A DNA stretch of 64,000 bases from Burkholderia anthina (lineage in GTDB: Bacteria; Pseudomonadota; Gammaproteobacteria; Burkholderiales; Burkholderiaceae): the NCBI RefSeq assembly GCF_001547525.1, contig NZ_CM003768.1, positions 2,046,001 to 2,110,000 on the forward strand. The letters run 5' to 3'. Position 1 is the stretch's first letter; every line of letters begins with the position of its first letter. The notes beneath the pieces are model-generated. The model searched no databases, was not told the DNA's origin, and saw only the letters and a list, made by a program, of their open reading frames with translations. A program made the translations under genes and the position numbers. This document shows positions 41,739 through 51,406 of this stretch, one piece after another.

Positions 41739-44435
41739 TTAAACGGTCATCGGGTTGGGCTTGGACGGATCGAGGTTGTACTTGGCGATCGCGTCCGCGA
41801 CCACCTTGCGCTCGATCGTGCCTTCGTCGGCCAGCGCGTTGAGCGCGGCGACGGTGACCCAGTGACGGTCGACCTCGAAGAAGTGACGCAGCTTCTCGCG
41901 GGTGTCCGAACGACCGAAGCCGTCGGTGCCCAGCACGACGAAGCGGCGGTCGATCTGGCCGCGGATCTGGTCGACCAGCGCACGGACGTAGTCGGTCGAC
42001 GCGATGACCGGGCCCTGCGTGTCCTTCAGGCACTTCTGCACGTGCGACAGGCGACGCTCCTCGGTCGGATGGAGCAGGTTCCAGCGCTCGACGTCGTGGC
42101 CTTCGCGCGCGAGCTCGGTGAAGCTCGGCACGCTCCACAGGTCGGCGGCGACACCCCAGTCGTTCTTCAGCAGGTCGGCGGCGGCGATCACTTCGTTGAA
42201 GATCGTGCCCGCGCCGAGCAGCTGGACGCGCGGCGCCTTCTTGTCGGCGTCGGCCTTCCTGAACGCGTACATGCCCTTGATGATGTCGGCCGCCACGTGC
42301 TCGCCCTGCGGAATCGCCGGGTGCTCGTAGTTCTCGTTCATCACCGTGATGTAGTAGTACACGTCTTCCTGGTCCTGCACCATGCGGCGCAGGCCGTCCT
42401 GGATGATCACCGCGAGTTCATAGCCGAACGTCGGGTCGTAGCTCACGCAGTTCGGCACCGATGCCGCCCACAGCAGCGAGTGGCCGTCTTCGTGCTGCAG
42501 GCCTTCGCCGTTCAGCGTCGTGCGGCCCGCCGTGCCGCCGAGCAGGAAGCCGCGCGAGCGCATGTCGCCCGCGGCCCAGGCGAGGTCGCCGATCCGCTGG
42601 AAGCCGAACATCGAGTAGAAGATGTAGAACGGCACCATGATCTCGCCGTGCGTCGAATACGACGTCGCCGCCGCGATCCAGTCGCACATGCCGCCCGCTT
42701 CGTTGATGCCTTCCTGCAGGATCTGGCCGGTCTGCGATTCCTTGTAGAACATCAGCTGGTCGGAATCTTCCGGCACGTACTTCTGGCCTTCCTGGTTCCA
42801 GATACCGATCTGGCGGAACAGGCCTTCCATGCCGAACGTACGCGATTCGTCCGGAACGATCGGCACGACGCGCTTGCCGAGCGCCTTGTCCTTCAGCAGG
42901 ATGTTCAGGATCCGCACGAACGCCATCGTCGTCGAAATCTCGCGGCCTTCGCCCGTGCCCTTCAGGAGCGGCTCGAACGCGTCGAGCGCCGGCACCGGCA
43001 GCGACGTCGCCTTCTCGCGGCGGTGCGGCAGGTAGCCGCCGAGGTCCATGCGCTTCTGGCGCATGTATTCGAGTTCCTTCGAGCCTTCCTCGAACTTCAG
43101 GTACGGCACGTCGGCGATCTGCTCGTCGGTGATCGGCAGGCGGAACTGGTCGCGGAACTTCTTCAGTTGCTCGACCGGCAGCTTCTTCTGCTGGTGCGTG
43201 ATGTTCATCGCCTGGCCCGACTCGCCCATCCCGTAGCCCTTGATGGTCTTCGCGAGGATGACGGTCGGCGCGCCCTTCGTGTTCGTGGCTTCGTGGAACG
43301 CCGCGTAGATCTTGTGCGGATCGTGGCCGCCGCGGTTCAGCGCCCAGATGTCGTCGTCCGACCAGTCGGCGACGAGCGCCTTCAGCTCAGGCGTGTTGAA
43401 GAAGTGCTCGCGAACGTACGCGCCCGACTCCGACTTGTACGTCTGGTATTCGCCGTCGACGCACTCCATCATGCGGCGCATCAGCGCGCCCGACTTGTCG
43501 CGTGCGAACAGCGCATCCCAGCGGCTGCCCCAGATGACCTTGATCACGTTCCAGCCGGCGCCGCGGAATTCCGATTCGAGTTCCTGGATGATCTTGCCGT
43601 TGCCGCGCACCGGGCCGTCGAGACGCTGCAGGTTGCAGTTGATCACGAACACGAGGTTGTCGAGCTTCTCGCGGCTCGCCATGCCGATCGCGCCGAGCGA
43701 TTCCGGCTCGTCCGTCTCGCCGTCGCCGAGGAACGCCCACACCTTGCGGCCTTCCGTCTTCGCGATGCCGCGCGACTCGAGGTACTTCATGAAGCGTGCC
43801 TGGTAGATCGCCATGATCGGGCCGAGGCCCATCGACACGGTCGGGAACTGCCAGAAGTCCGGCATCAGCCACGGGTGCGGGTACGACGAGATGCCCTTGC
43901 CGTCGACTTCCTGGCGGAAGTTGTCGAGCTGCTCTTCCGACAGGCGGCCGAGCAGGAACGCGCGCGAGTACACGCCCGGCGACGAGTGGCCCTGCACGAA
44001 CACGAGATCGCCGCCGTGCTGGTCGGACGCCGCGTGCCAGAAGTGGTTGTAGCCGACGTCGTAGAGCGTCGCGGCCGATGCGAACGATGCGATGTGGCCG
44101 CCGACGTTCGTGTCCTTGCCTGCACGCAGCACCATCGCGAGCGCGTTCCAGCGCGTGTACGAACGGATGCGGTGCTCGATGTCCTGGTCGCCCGGAATCT
44201 TCGCCTGGGCTTCGACCGGAATCGTGTTGATATACGGGGTATTGGCGGAGAACGGCAGGTGTTCGCCGTGCATGCGGGCGAATTCGATCTGCTTTTCGAT
44301 CAGGTAGTGCGCGCGGCCAGTGCCCACGGAGGAGATCACGCCATCGAGCGACTCGAGCCACTCGACGGTTTCTTGCGGGTCGTCGTCACGTTCGGCGGCG
44401 ACATATTTCATCACTTCGTTCGGTACAGCGGACAT
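41739..44435 (-). CDS. aceE: Pyruvate dehydrogenase E1 component (homodimeric)
   Basis: Thiamine-diphosphate enzyme decarboxylating pyruvate and acetylating the E2 lipoyl groups; 898 residues, normal for the homodimeric form. The ThDP/magnesium motif is FLGDGETDEPESLGAI with downstream INCNLQRLDGPVRGN. ATG 44433-44435 (MSAVPNEVMKYVAAERDDDP) is preceded by CAGGAGACGAGA; the open frame continues upstream without homology. First gene of aceE-aceF-lpdA, divergent from a sensor kinase gene. Confidence 0.98.
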   Translation of the reverse strand: MSAVPNEVMKYVAAERDDDPQETVEWLESLDGVISSVGTGRAHYLIEKQIEFARMHGEHLPFSANTPYINTIPVEAQAKIPGDQDIEHRIRSYTRWNALAMVLRAGKDTNVGGHIASFASAATLYDVGYNHFWHAASDQHGGDLVFVQGHSSPGVYSRAFLLGRLSEEQLDNFRQEVDGKGISSYPHPWLMPDFWQFPTVSMGLGPIMAIYQARFMKYLESRGIAKTEGRKVWAFLGDGETDEPESLGAIGMASREKLDNLVFVINCNLQRLDGPVRGNGKIIQELESEFRGAGWNVIKVIWGSRWDALFARDKSGALMRRMMECVDGEYQTYKSESGAYVREHFFNTPELKALVADWSDDDIWALNRGGHDPHKIYAAFHEATNTKGAPTVILAKTIKGYGMGESGQAMNITHQQKKLPVEQLKKFRDQFRLPITDEQIADVPYLKFEEGSKELEYMRQKRMDLGGYLPHRREKATSLPVPALDAFEPLLKGTGEGREISTTMAFVRILNILLKDKALGKRVVPIVPDESRTFGMEGLFRQIGIWNQEGQKYVPEDSDQLMFYKESQTGQILQEGINEAGGMCDWIAAATSYSTHGEIMVPFYIFYSMFGFQRIGDLAWAAGDMRSRGFLLGGTAGRTTLNGEGLQHEDGHSLLWAASVPNCVSYDPTFGYELAVIIQDGLRRMVQDQEDVYYYITVMNENYEHPAIPQGEHVAADIIKGMYAFRKADADKKAPRVQLLGAGTIFNEVIAAADLLKNDWGVAADLWSVPSFTELAREGHDVERWNLLHPTEERRLSHVQKCLKDTQGPVIASTDYVRALVDQIRGQIDRRFVVLGTDGFGRSDTREKLRHFFEVDRHWVTVAALNALADEGTIERKVVADAIAKYNLDPSKPNPMTV

Positions 44436-44517
44436 TCTCGTCTCCTGGGTCCTGGAATGTGAGGATCGCTCTCGTGCAGACGACGCGACGCGACCGGCTG
44501 CGGGCAAGCTCCGACGG

Positions 44518-44547
44518 ATTGTAATGAGCGTGGACGGGCCTGCGCAA
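44518..44547 (-). promoter_or_regulatory. Candidate aceE promoter
   Basis: On the minus strand TTGCGC (plus 44542-44547) and TACAAT (plus 44518-44523) stand 18 bases apart, about 83 bases before the aceE ATG. A plausible but unremarkable sigma-70 promoter in the divergent region. Confidence 0.4.
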
Positions 44548-44696
44548 CAAAATTTTCGAATTGTGAGATCTTTTCTCGCCATGCGGAATATTGCTGCGCT
44601 GCACCCTTGTTTCGGGGCTCCGCGGCCCGTCTCGTCGGAACAAAACCGTTTCCGTTCAACATATCCGGTAGCGGTTTTCCATGTATTGCGCTGCGC

Positions 44697-44702
44697 TACA
44701 AT
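44697..44702 (+). promoter_or_regulatory. Candidate -10 box six bases before the sensor kinase start
   Basis: TACAAT at 44697-44702 ends six bases before ATG 44709, with TTTTCC at 44675-44680 as a weak -35 at 16 bases. Initiation at the usual distance would begin at the ATG itself, giving a leaderless mRNA; there is no Shine-Dalgarno sequence. Confidence 0.5.
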
Positions 44703-44708
44703 CCTGCC

Positions 44709-47225
44709 ATGTTGACCGATCGGCTTTTCGCACGCTCGGCGCGACCGCCGGGCCCGCCGGCGGAGTCGCAGCCGTCCCGTTGGCACCACGGACCGTGGTG
44801 GTCCAACTCCTATCTGCTGACGCCGCTGCTGTCGATCCTGGTGTTCCTCGTCGTGATGAGCCTCATCCTGTGGAGCCTCAACCGGCGCGAACAGCAGCAG
44901 CAGGAAGACACCCTCTTTCGCAACGTCGCGTGGGCCCAGCAGCAGATCCGCCTGTCGATGACGGGCGCGCAGGAACAGTTGCAGGCGCTGTCGCGCGACC
45001 TCGCATCCGGCCGGCTCGACCAGAACGCATTCCAGATGGCCGTCGCGGACGTCATGCAGACGCATCCGGAAATCCTCTACCTGAACTGGTACACCGCGCC
45101 CGGCGTGCAGCGCTGGCCGACCGTGCATCCGCCGTTGCTCGGCCAGCGGCTCGCGAAACCCGGCGACGCGCAGATGCAGGAGGCCGTGCGCGGCGCGTAC
45201 GACGAGGCGCGCAGCACGCGCCGCCAGGCCTATTCGCCGCTGATCTACGACGACTTCGGCAACGGCTTCATCACGTTGCAGACGCCCGTGATGCGCGGCG
45301 ACCGCGAATATCTCGGCGCGATCGCCGCGGTGTTCTCGGTCGAAGGGATCCTGAAGCACGACATCCCGCAGGAATTGTCGTCGAAGTACAAGATCTCGAT
45401 CACCGATTCGAACAACCGCGAGCTGTCATCCACGTCGACGCGCCCGCGCCTGCCGCGCGACTCGCACTACGACCTGCCGCTCGACCCGCCCGGCCAGGGG
45501 CTGACGGTGCGCGTGTATGCGTTCCCGCAGCTCACGAACCTCACCAACAACACGCTCGTGTGGCTCGTCGCCGGCCTGTCGTGCTTCGTGCTGTGGAGCC
45601 TCTGGAGCCTGTGGAAGCACACGCGCCAGCGCTTCGAGGCGCAGCAGGCGCTGTACGCGGAGGCGTTCTTCCGCCGCGCGATGGAAAACTCGGTGCTGAT
45701 CGGCATGCGCGTGCTCGACATGCACGGCCGCATCACGCACGTGAACCCCGCGTTCTGCCGGATGACGGGCTGGGACGAAACCGATCTCGTCGGCAAGGTC
45801 GCGCCGTTCCCGTACTGGCCGCGCGACGCGTACCCGGAAATGCAGCGCCAGCTCGACATGACGCTGCGCGGCAAGGCGCCGAGCTCGGGCTTCGAGCTGC
45901 GCGTGCGGCGCAAGAACGGCACGCTGTTCCATGCGCGCCTGTACGTGTCGCCGCTGATCGACAGCTCGGGCCGCCAGACCGGCTGGATGTCGTCGATGAC
46001 CGACATCACCGAGCCGAAGCGCGCGCGGGAGGAACTCGCCGCCGCGCACGAGCGCTTCACGACGGTGCTCGAAAGCCTCGACGCCGCGGTGTCGGTGCTC
46101 GCCGCCGACGAAGCCGAGCTGCTGTTCGCGAACCGCTACTACCGCCACCTGTTCGGCATTCGCCCGGACGGCCATCTGGAGCTGTCGGGCGGCGGCTTCG
46201 ACCGCGCGCAGGCGTCGTCCGACTCGATCGACATGGTCGACGCGTTCGCGGGCCTGCCGGCCGCCGCGCTGACGAGCAGCACCGCCGACGCGCAGGAGGT
46301 GTACGTCGAGAGCATCCAGAAGTGGTTCGAGGTGCGCCGCCAGTACATCCAGTGGGTGGACGGCCACCTCGCGCAGATGCAGATCGCGACCGACATCACG
46401 ACCCGCAAGAAGGCGCAGGAACTCGCGCACCAGCAGGAAGAAAAGCTGCAGTTCACGAGCCGATTGATGACGATGGGTGAAATGGCGTCGTCGATTGCTC
46501 ACGAATTGAATCAGCCGCTCGCCGCGATCAACAACTACTGCTCGGGCACGCTCGCGCTCGTGAAGAGCGGCCGCGGCACGCCCGAGACGCTGCAGCCCGC
46601 GCTGGAAAAGACCGCGCAGCAGGCGCTGCGCGCGGGGATGATCGTCAAGCGGATCCGCGAATTCGTGAAGCGCAGCGAGCCGAAGCGCCAGCCGGCGCGG
46701 GTCGCGGACATCGTCGCCGACGCGGTCGGGCTGGCCGAAATCGAGGCGAGAAAGCGCAGGATCCGGATCGTCACGGAAATCCTCGCAAGAATGCCTATTA
46801 TTTATGTCGACCCCGTGCTGATCGAGCAGGTGCTGGTGAACCTGATGAAGAACGCAGCCGAGGCGATGGCCGACGTGAAGCCGGCGTCGGTGGACGGCGT
46901 GATCCGCGTCGTCGCCGACATCGATGCGGGCTTCGTCGACATCCGTGTGATCGACCAGGGCCCGGGCGTCGACGAAGCGACCGCCGAGCGCCTGTTCGAA
47001 CCGTTTTACAGCACCAAGTCCGACGGCATGGGCATGGGGCTGAACATCTGCCGTTCGATCATCGAATCGCATCGGGGGCGTCTGTGGGTGGTCAACAACG
47101 TCGAGCCGGATGGCCGCATTTCCGGCGCGACGTTCCACTGCAGCCTGCCCATTGGGGAACCCGCTGATCTCGGCCAAGGGGGGCGCGAGGCATCGGCATC
47201 ACATACCGTTACGGGAGAACTATGA
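44709..47225 (+). CDS. Membrane-bound PAS sensor histidine kinase (FixL-like family)
   Basis: 838-residue kinase. Two transmembrane helices (about 36-58 and 281-302) bracket a periplasmic sensor domain. A PAS domain follows (MRVLDMHGRITHVNPAFCRM), then a second PAS-like region, HisKA with SIAHELNQPLAAINNYCSGT (phospho-acceptor H598), and HATPase with NLMKNAAEAM and DQGPGVDEATAERLF. The TGA overlaps the next start (ATGA), so it is coupled to its FixJ-type partner. At the place of the heme-ligand histidine of rhizobial FixL the first PAS has DAYPEMQRQLDM, without histidine, so oxygen sensing is not supported by that site. Confidence 0.88.
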   Translation: MLTDRLFARSARPPGPPAESQPSRWHHGPWWSNSYLLTPLLSILVFLVVMSLILWSLNRREQQQQEDTLFRNVAWAQQQIRLSMTGAQEQLQALSRDLASGRLDQNAFQMAVADVMQTHPEILYLNWYTAPGVQRWPTVHPPLLGQRLAKPGDAQMQEAVRGAYDEARSTRRQAYSPLIYDDFGNGFITLQTPVMRGDREYLGAIAAVFSVEGILKHDIPQELSSKYKISITDSNNRELSSTSTRPRLPRDSHYDLPLDPPGQGLTVRVYAFPQLTNLTNNTLVWLVAGLSCFVLWSLWSLWKHTRQRFEAQQALYAEAFFRRAMENSVLIGMRVLDMHGRITHVNPAFCRMTGWDETDLVGKVAPFPYWPRDAYPEMQRQLDMTLRGKAPSSGFELRVRRKNGTLFHARLYVSPLIDSSGRQTGWMSSMTDITEPKRAREELAAAHERFTTVLESLDAAVSVLAADEAELLFANRYYRHLFGIRPDGHLELSGGGFDRAQASSDSIDMVDAFAGLPAAALTSSTADAQEVYVESIQKWFEVRRQYIQWVDGHLAQMQIATDITTRKKAQELAHQQEEKLQFTSRLMTMGEMASSIAHELNQPLAAINNYCSGTLALVKSGRGTPETLQPALEKTAQQALRAGMIVKRIREFVKRSEPKRQPARVADIVADAVGLAEIEARKRRIRIVTEILARMPIIYVDPVLIEQVLVNLMKNAAEAMADVKPASVDGVIRVVADIDAGFVDIRVIDQGPGVDEATAERLFEPFYSTKSDGMGMGLNICRSIIESHRGRLWVVNNVEPDGRISGATFHCSLPIGEPADLGQGGREASASHTVTGEL

Positions 47226-47860
47226 ATAGCCCTGTCACCACCACTCAGGAAACCGTCTTTGTCGTCGACGACGACGAGGCCGTACGGGACTCGCTGCGCT
47301 GGCTGCTGGAGGCGAACGGCTATCGCGTGCAATGCTTCTCGAGCGCCGAGCAGTTCCTCGATGCGTACCAGCCGGCGCAGCAGGCAGGCCAGATCGCGTG
47401 CCTGATTCTCGACGTGCGGATGTCGGGCATGAGCGGCCTCGAGCTGCAGGAACGCCTGATCGCCGACAACGCCGCGCTGCCGATCATCTTCGTCACCGGT
47501 CACGGCGACGTGCCGATGGCCGTGTCGACGATGAAAAAGGGTGCGATGGACTTTATCGAGAAACCGTTCGACGAAGCCGAGCTGCGCAAGCTCGTCGAGC
47601 GGATGCTCGACAAGGCCCGAAGCGAAAGCAAGAGCGTGCAGGAGCAGCGTGCCGCGAGCGAACGCCTGTCGAAGCTGACCGCGCGCGAGCAGCAGGTGCT
47701 CGAGCGGATCATCGCGGGCCGCCTGAACAAGCAGATCGCCGACGATCTCGGCATCAGCATCAAGACGGTCGAGGCGCACCGCGCGAACATCATGGAAAAG
47801 CTCAACGTCAACACGGTGGCCGACCTGCTGCGCCTCGCGCTGTCGAAGAAACAGGCCTGA
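47222..47860 (+). CDS. FixJ/NarL-type response regulator
   Basis: 212-residue response regulator. The receiver domain has acidic pocket VVDDDEAVRDS, phospho-acceptor D64 in LILDVRMSGMSG, switch T92 and K114 in IEKPF. The LuxR-type HTH is LTAREQQVLERIIAGRLNKQ followed by GISIKTVEAHRANIMEKL. The start overlaps the kinase stop by four bases, giving stoichiometric production. Probable homologue of the B. cepacia-complex system called FixLJ; targets are not visible here, though aceE is the divergent neighbour. Confidence 0.92.
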   Translation: MNSPVTTTQETVFVVDDDEAVRDSLRWLLEANGYRVQCFSSAEQFLDAYQPAQQAGQIACLILDVRMSGMSGLELQERLIADNAALPIIFVTGHGDVPMAVSTMKKGAMDFIEKPFDEAELRKLVERMLDKARSESKSVQEQRAASERLSKLTAREQQVLERIIAGRLNKQIADDLGISIKTVEAHRANIMEKLNVNTVADLLRLALSKKQA

Positions 47861-48027
47861 GCGTGTTCCCGGGCCGCGGCGGCAGCGCCGCCCGGCCCGC
47901 AACCGGCGCTTGCCGCCCCGCGCGATGCGGCCCACTCGCGCGGCGGCGCGCCGTTTCTCCCGGCGCGCGCGCGCCGCGGCCATGACGCTTCCCGTTGATT
48001 CGCTGTCGGACGGCAGCAGGCGAACGG

Positions 48028-48033
48028 TATAAT
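48028..48033 (+). promoter_or_regulatory. Candidate -10 box (TATAAT) for folD
   Basis: Consensus TATAAT lies 70 bases before the folD ATG in the 243-base gap after the regulator gene; no matching -35 is clear. Confidence 0.4.
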
Positions 48034-48103
48034 TACGTGCTTTGCTACGGCGCTTTCGGGCGCCGTACGCCCGCATCCCAACTTCCCGGCAGAACCCACC
48101 ACC

Positions 48104-48964
48104 ATGACAGCCCTCCTCATCGACGGCAACGCCCTTTCGAAGACCCTGCGCGCCCAGGCCGCCGAACGCGCCGCCGCGCTGACCGCACGCGGCCACCAGC
48201 CCGGTCTCGCGGTGATCCTCGTCGGCGCCAACCCGGCGAGCGAAGTCTACGTGCGCAACAAGATCAAGGCGTGCGAGGACAACGGCTTCTTCTCGCAGAA
48301 GGATGCCTACCCGGACACGCTGTCGGAAGCCGATTTGCTCGCGCGCATCGACGAGCTGAACCGCGATCCGAAGATCCACGGCATCCTCGTCCAGCTGCCG
48401 CTGCCCGCGCATATCGACAGCCACAAGGTGATCGAGGCGATCGCGCCGGAAAAGGACGTCGACGGTTTTCACGTCGCGAACGCGGGCGCGCTGATGACCG
48501 GCAAGCCGCTGTTCCGCCCGTGCACGCCGTACGGCGTGATGAAGATGTTCGAAGCGCACGGCATCGCGCTGCAAGGCGCGAACGCGGTCGTGATCGGCCG
48601 CTCGAACATCGTCGGCAAGCCGATGGCGATGATGCTGCTCGACGCCGGCGCGACCGTGACGATCTGCCACAGCAAGACGCGCGACCTCGCCGCGCATACG
48701 CGCCAGGCCGACGTCGTGGTCGCCGCGGTCGGCAAGCGCAACATCCTGACCGCCGACATGGTGAAGCCGGGCGCGACGGTGATCGACGTCGGCATGAACC
48801 GTGACGACGCGGGCAAGCTGTGCGGCGACGTCGATTTCGCGGGCGTGAAGGAAGTCGCCGGCTACATCACGCCGGTGCCGGGCGGCGTCGGCCCGATGAC
48901 CATCACGATGCTGCTGATCAACACGATCGAATCCGCCGAACGCGCGGCTGCCGCCGCGGCCTGA
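48104..48964 (+). CDS. folD: Bifunctional methylene-THF dehydrogenase / cyclohydrolase
   Basis: Interconverts 5,10-methylene-, methenyl- and 10-formyl-tetrahydrofolate using NADP; 286 residues. Signatures are [13 protein letters not shown] (catalytic lysine region), [13 protein letters not shown] and [17 protein letters not shown], and the C-terminal [19 protein letters not shown] at 48104-48106. It stands alone between the response regulator and prlC. Confidence 0.97.
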   Translation: MTALLIDGNALSKTLRAQAAERAAALTARGHQPGLAVILVGANPASEVYVRNKIKACEDNGFFSQKDAYPDTLSEADLLARIDELNRDPKIHGILVQLPLPAHIDSHKVIEAIAPEKDVDGFHVANAGALMTGKPLFRPCTPYGVMKMFEAHGIALQGANAVVIGRSNIVGKPMAMMLLDAGATVTICHSKTRDLAAHTRQADVVVAAVGKRNILTADMVKPGATVIDVGMNRDDAGKLCGDVDFAGVKEVAGYITPVPGGVGPMTITMLLINTIESAERAAAAAA

Positions 48965-49257
48965 CGCACTACCCGCTCAGCCGGCGCGCGCTTGCGCGCG
49001 CCGGTGTCCCGCCAGCCGCGCTCGCCCCGGCGGCGCCGCGCCGGCCCGCGGCGGCCTACCGTCGGGCCGCCGGCCGCCGAATGCCGTTCCCGGCCACGCC
49101 CGTCGCTGCGCATCCGACCCTGCGTCAATCGCGTCATTAGAAACTAACGATTGGAAAGCGCACGATGCGCCCCAATAATGTCGGTATCGGGCGCGCTCGC
49201 GCCCAGCCGCCGTTACCCTTTTCATCCCGGTTCATCCGGCAACAGACAGGGAGTCTT

Positions 49258-51345
49258 ATGTCCGCCAGCGCCCATACCAATCCGCTCCTCGACTTCTCCG
49301 GCCTGCCCCGTTTCAGCGAGATTCGCCCGGAACACGTGACGCCCGCGCTCGATACGCTGCTCGATGCCGCCAACCGCGCAGTCGAAGCCGCGAGCGCCAG
49401 CGAGACGCCGGCGACCTGGGCCGCCGTCGTCGAGACGGTCGAGCAGGCCACGGAGCCGCTCGGCCGCGCATGGGGCATCGTCGGCCACCTGAACGCGGTC
49501 GCCGACACGCCCGAACTGCGCGCTGCCTACGGCGAAAACCTGCCGCGCGTGACCGAGTTCTGGTCGAGCGTCGGCCAGAATCTCGCGCTGTACGAAAAGT
49601 ACAAGGCGATCGCCGCGAGCGCCGAATACGCGACGCTGTCCGCCGAGCGCAAGAAGATTCTCGACAACGCGCTGCGCGACTTCCGCCTGTCGGGCGCCGA
49701 GCTGCCCGAGGAGCAGAAGCCGCGCTTCGCGGAGCTGCAGGAACAACAGGCCGCGCTGTCGAAGGCGTTCTCCGATCACGTGCTCGACGCGACCAACGCG
49801 TACGCGTACTTCGCGAAGGACGAAGCCGAACTGGCCGGCCTGCCCGGCGACGCGATCGAGGCCGCCCGCGAGGCCGCGCAGAAGGACGGCAAGGAAGGCT
49901 GGAAATTCACGCTGCATTTCCCGTCGTATTTCCCGGTGCTGCAGTACGCGAACAACCGCGCGCTGCGCGAGACGCTCTATCGCGCGTATGCGACGCGCGC
50001 GTCGGAACTCGGGCCGCAATACGGCGACGGCAAGGCCGAATGGGACAACACGGCGATCGTCGCCGATGCGCTCAAGCTGCGCCGCGAAGAGGCGCAGATG
50101 CTCGGCTACCGCAACTTCGCCGAAGTGTCGCTCGCGCCGAAGATGGCCGAATCGCCGCAGCAGGTGATCGCGTTCCTCGAGGATCTCGCGACGCGCGCCC
50201 GCCCGCACGCGGAGAAGGACTGGGACGAGCTGCGCACGTTCGCCGCGAAGGAGCTCGGCCTCGCCGAACTCGCACCGTGGGACGTCGCGTACGCGGCCGA
50301 AAAGCTCCGCCAGCAACGCTATGCGTTCTCGGAAAACGAGGTCAAGCAGTACTTCCCGGAACCGGCCGCGCTGAAGGGCCTGTTCACCGTCACCGAAACG
50401 CTGTTCGGCGTCAAGATCAAGCCGGACGACGCGCCGGTGTGGCATAAGGACGTGCGCTTCTTCCGCGTCGAGAACCGCGATGGCTCGCTCGTCGCGCAGT
50501 TCTATCTCGACCTGTACGCCCGCGAAGGCAAGCGCGGCGGCGCGTGGATGGACGACGCGCGCTCGCGCGCGAAGCGCGGCAGCGACGTGCAGACGCCCGT
50601 CGCGTACCTGACCTGCAACTTCTCCGCGCCGGTCGGCGGCAAGCCCGCGTGCTTCACGCACGACGAAGTGATCACGCTGTTCCATGAATTCGGCCACGGG
50701 CTGCACCACATGCTCACGCGCGTCGACGAGCTCGGCGTGTCGGGCATCAACGGCGTCGAATGGGATGCGGTCGAACTGCCGTCGCAGTTCATGGAAAACT
50801 TCTGCTGGGAATGGGACGTGCTGTCGTCGATGTCGTCGCACGTCGATACGGGCGCCGCGCTGCCGCGCGAGCTGTTCGACAAGATGATCGCCGCGAAGAA
50901 CTTCCAGAGCGGGCTCGGCACGCTGCGCCAGATCGTGTTCTCGATGTTCGACATGCTGCTGCACGTCGATTTCGACCCGGCCGGCGCCACCGGCGTGACC
51001 GCGTTCGCGCGCGAGATCAACGAGCGCTATCACGTGATCCCGCAGGCGGCGTTCTCGCGCTGGCCGAACACGTTCAGCCATATCTTCGCGGGCGGCTATG
51101 CGGCCGGCTACTACAGCTACAAGTGGGCCGAGGTGCTGTCGGCCGATGCGTATGCGGCGTTCGAGGAAGCCGCCGCCGCCAGCGGCAGCGTGCTCGATGC
51201 GGCAACCGGCACCCGCTATCGCCGCGAGATCCTCGAGGTCGGCGGCAGCCGCCCCGCGATGGAATCGTTCAAGGCGTTCCGCGGCCGCGAGCCGCAGATC
51301 GACGCGCTGCTGCGCCACAACGGGATGGCGGCGTCGGCGCACTGA
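49258..51345 (+). CDS. prlC: Oligopeptidase A (M3 metallopeptidase)
   Basis: Cytoplasmic zinc endopeptidase degrading signal peptides and other short peptides; 695 residues. The zinc motif HEFGHGLHH is followed by the third ligand glutamate in GVEWDAVELPSQF. ATG at 49258 follows CAGGGAGTCTT; about 31 in-frame upstream codons lack support. Single-gene unit ended by a strong terminator. Confidence 0.94.
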   Translation: MSASAHTNPLLDFSGLPRFSEIRPEHVTPALDTLLDAANRAVEAASASETPATWAAVVETVEQATEPLGRAWGIVGHLNAVADTPELRAAYGENLPRVTEFWSSVGQNLALYEKYKAIAASAEYATLSAERKKILDNALRDFRLSGAELPEEQKPRFAELQEQQAALSKAFSDHVLDATNAYAYFAKDEAELAGLPGDAIEAAREAAQKDGKEGWKFTLHFPSYFPVLQYANNRALRETLYRAYATRASELGPQYGDGKAEWDNTAIVADALKLRREEAQMLGYRNFAEVSLAPKMAESPQQVIAFLEDLATRARPHAEKDWDELRTFAAKELGLAELAPWDVAYAAEKLRQQRYAFSENEVKQYFPEPAALKGLFTVTETLFGVKIKPDDAPVWHKDVRFFRVENRDGSLVAQFYLDLYAREGKRGGAWMDDARSRAKRGSDVQTPVAYLTCNFSAPVGGKPACFTHDEVITLFHEFGHGLHHMLTRVDELGVSGINGVEWDAVELPSQFMENFCWEWDVLSSMSSHVDTGAALPRELFDKMIAAKNFQSGLGTLRQIVFSMFDMLLHVDFDPAGATGVTAFAREINERYHVIPQAAFSRWPNTFSHIFAGGYAAGYYSYKWAEVLSADAYAAFEEAAAASGSVLDAATGTRYRREILEVGGSRPAMESFKAFRGREPQIDALLRHNGMAASAH

Positions 51346-51380
51346 GCGCGCGCTGCCGGGTTCGTCCGGCTGCATCGACA

Positions 51381-51406
51381 GGCACCGCTTCGGCGGTGCC
51401 TTTTTT
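51381..51406. terminator. Terminator with TTCG loop, overlapping the dinB stop codon
   Basis: GGCACCGC, TTCG loop, GCGGTGCC (51381-51400), then T6. The last T is also the first base of the dinB stop complement (51406-51408). It acts on prlC transcripts. Confidence 0.9.

Noticed and set aside
47871..47900. Strong GC hairpin after the response regulator as a terminator
   Set aside because: The stem is good but there is no U-tract, so intrinsic termination cannot be claimed.
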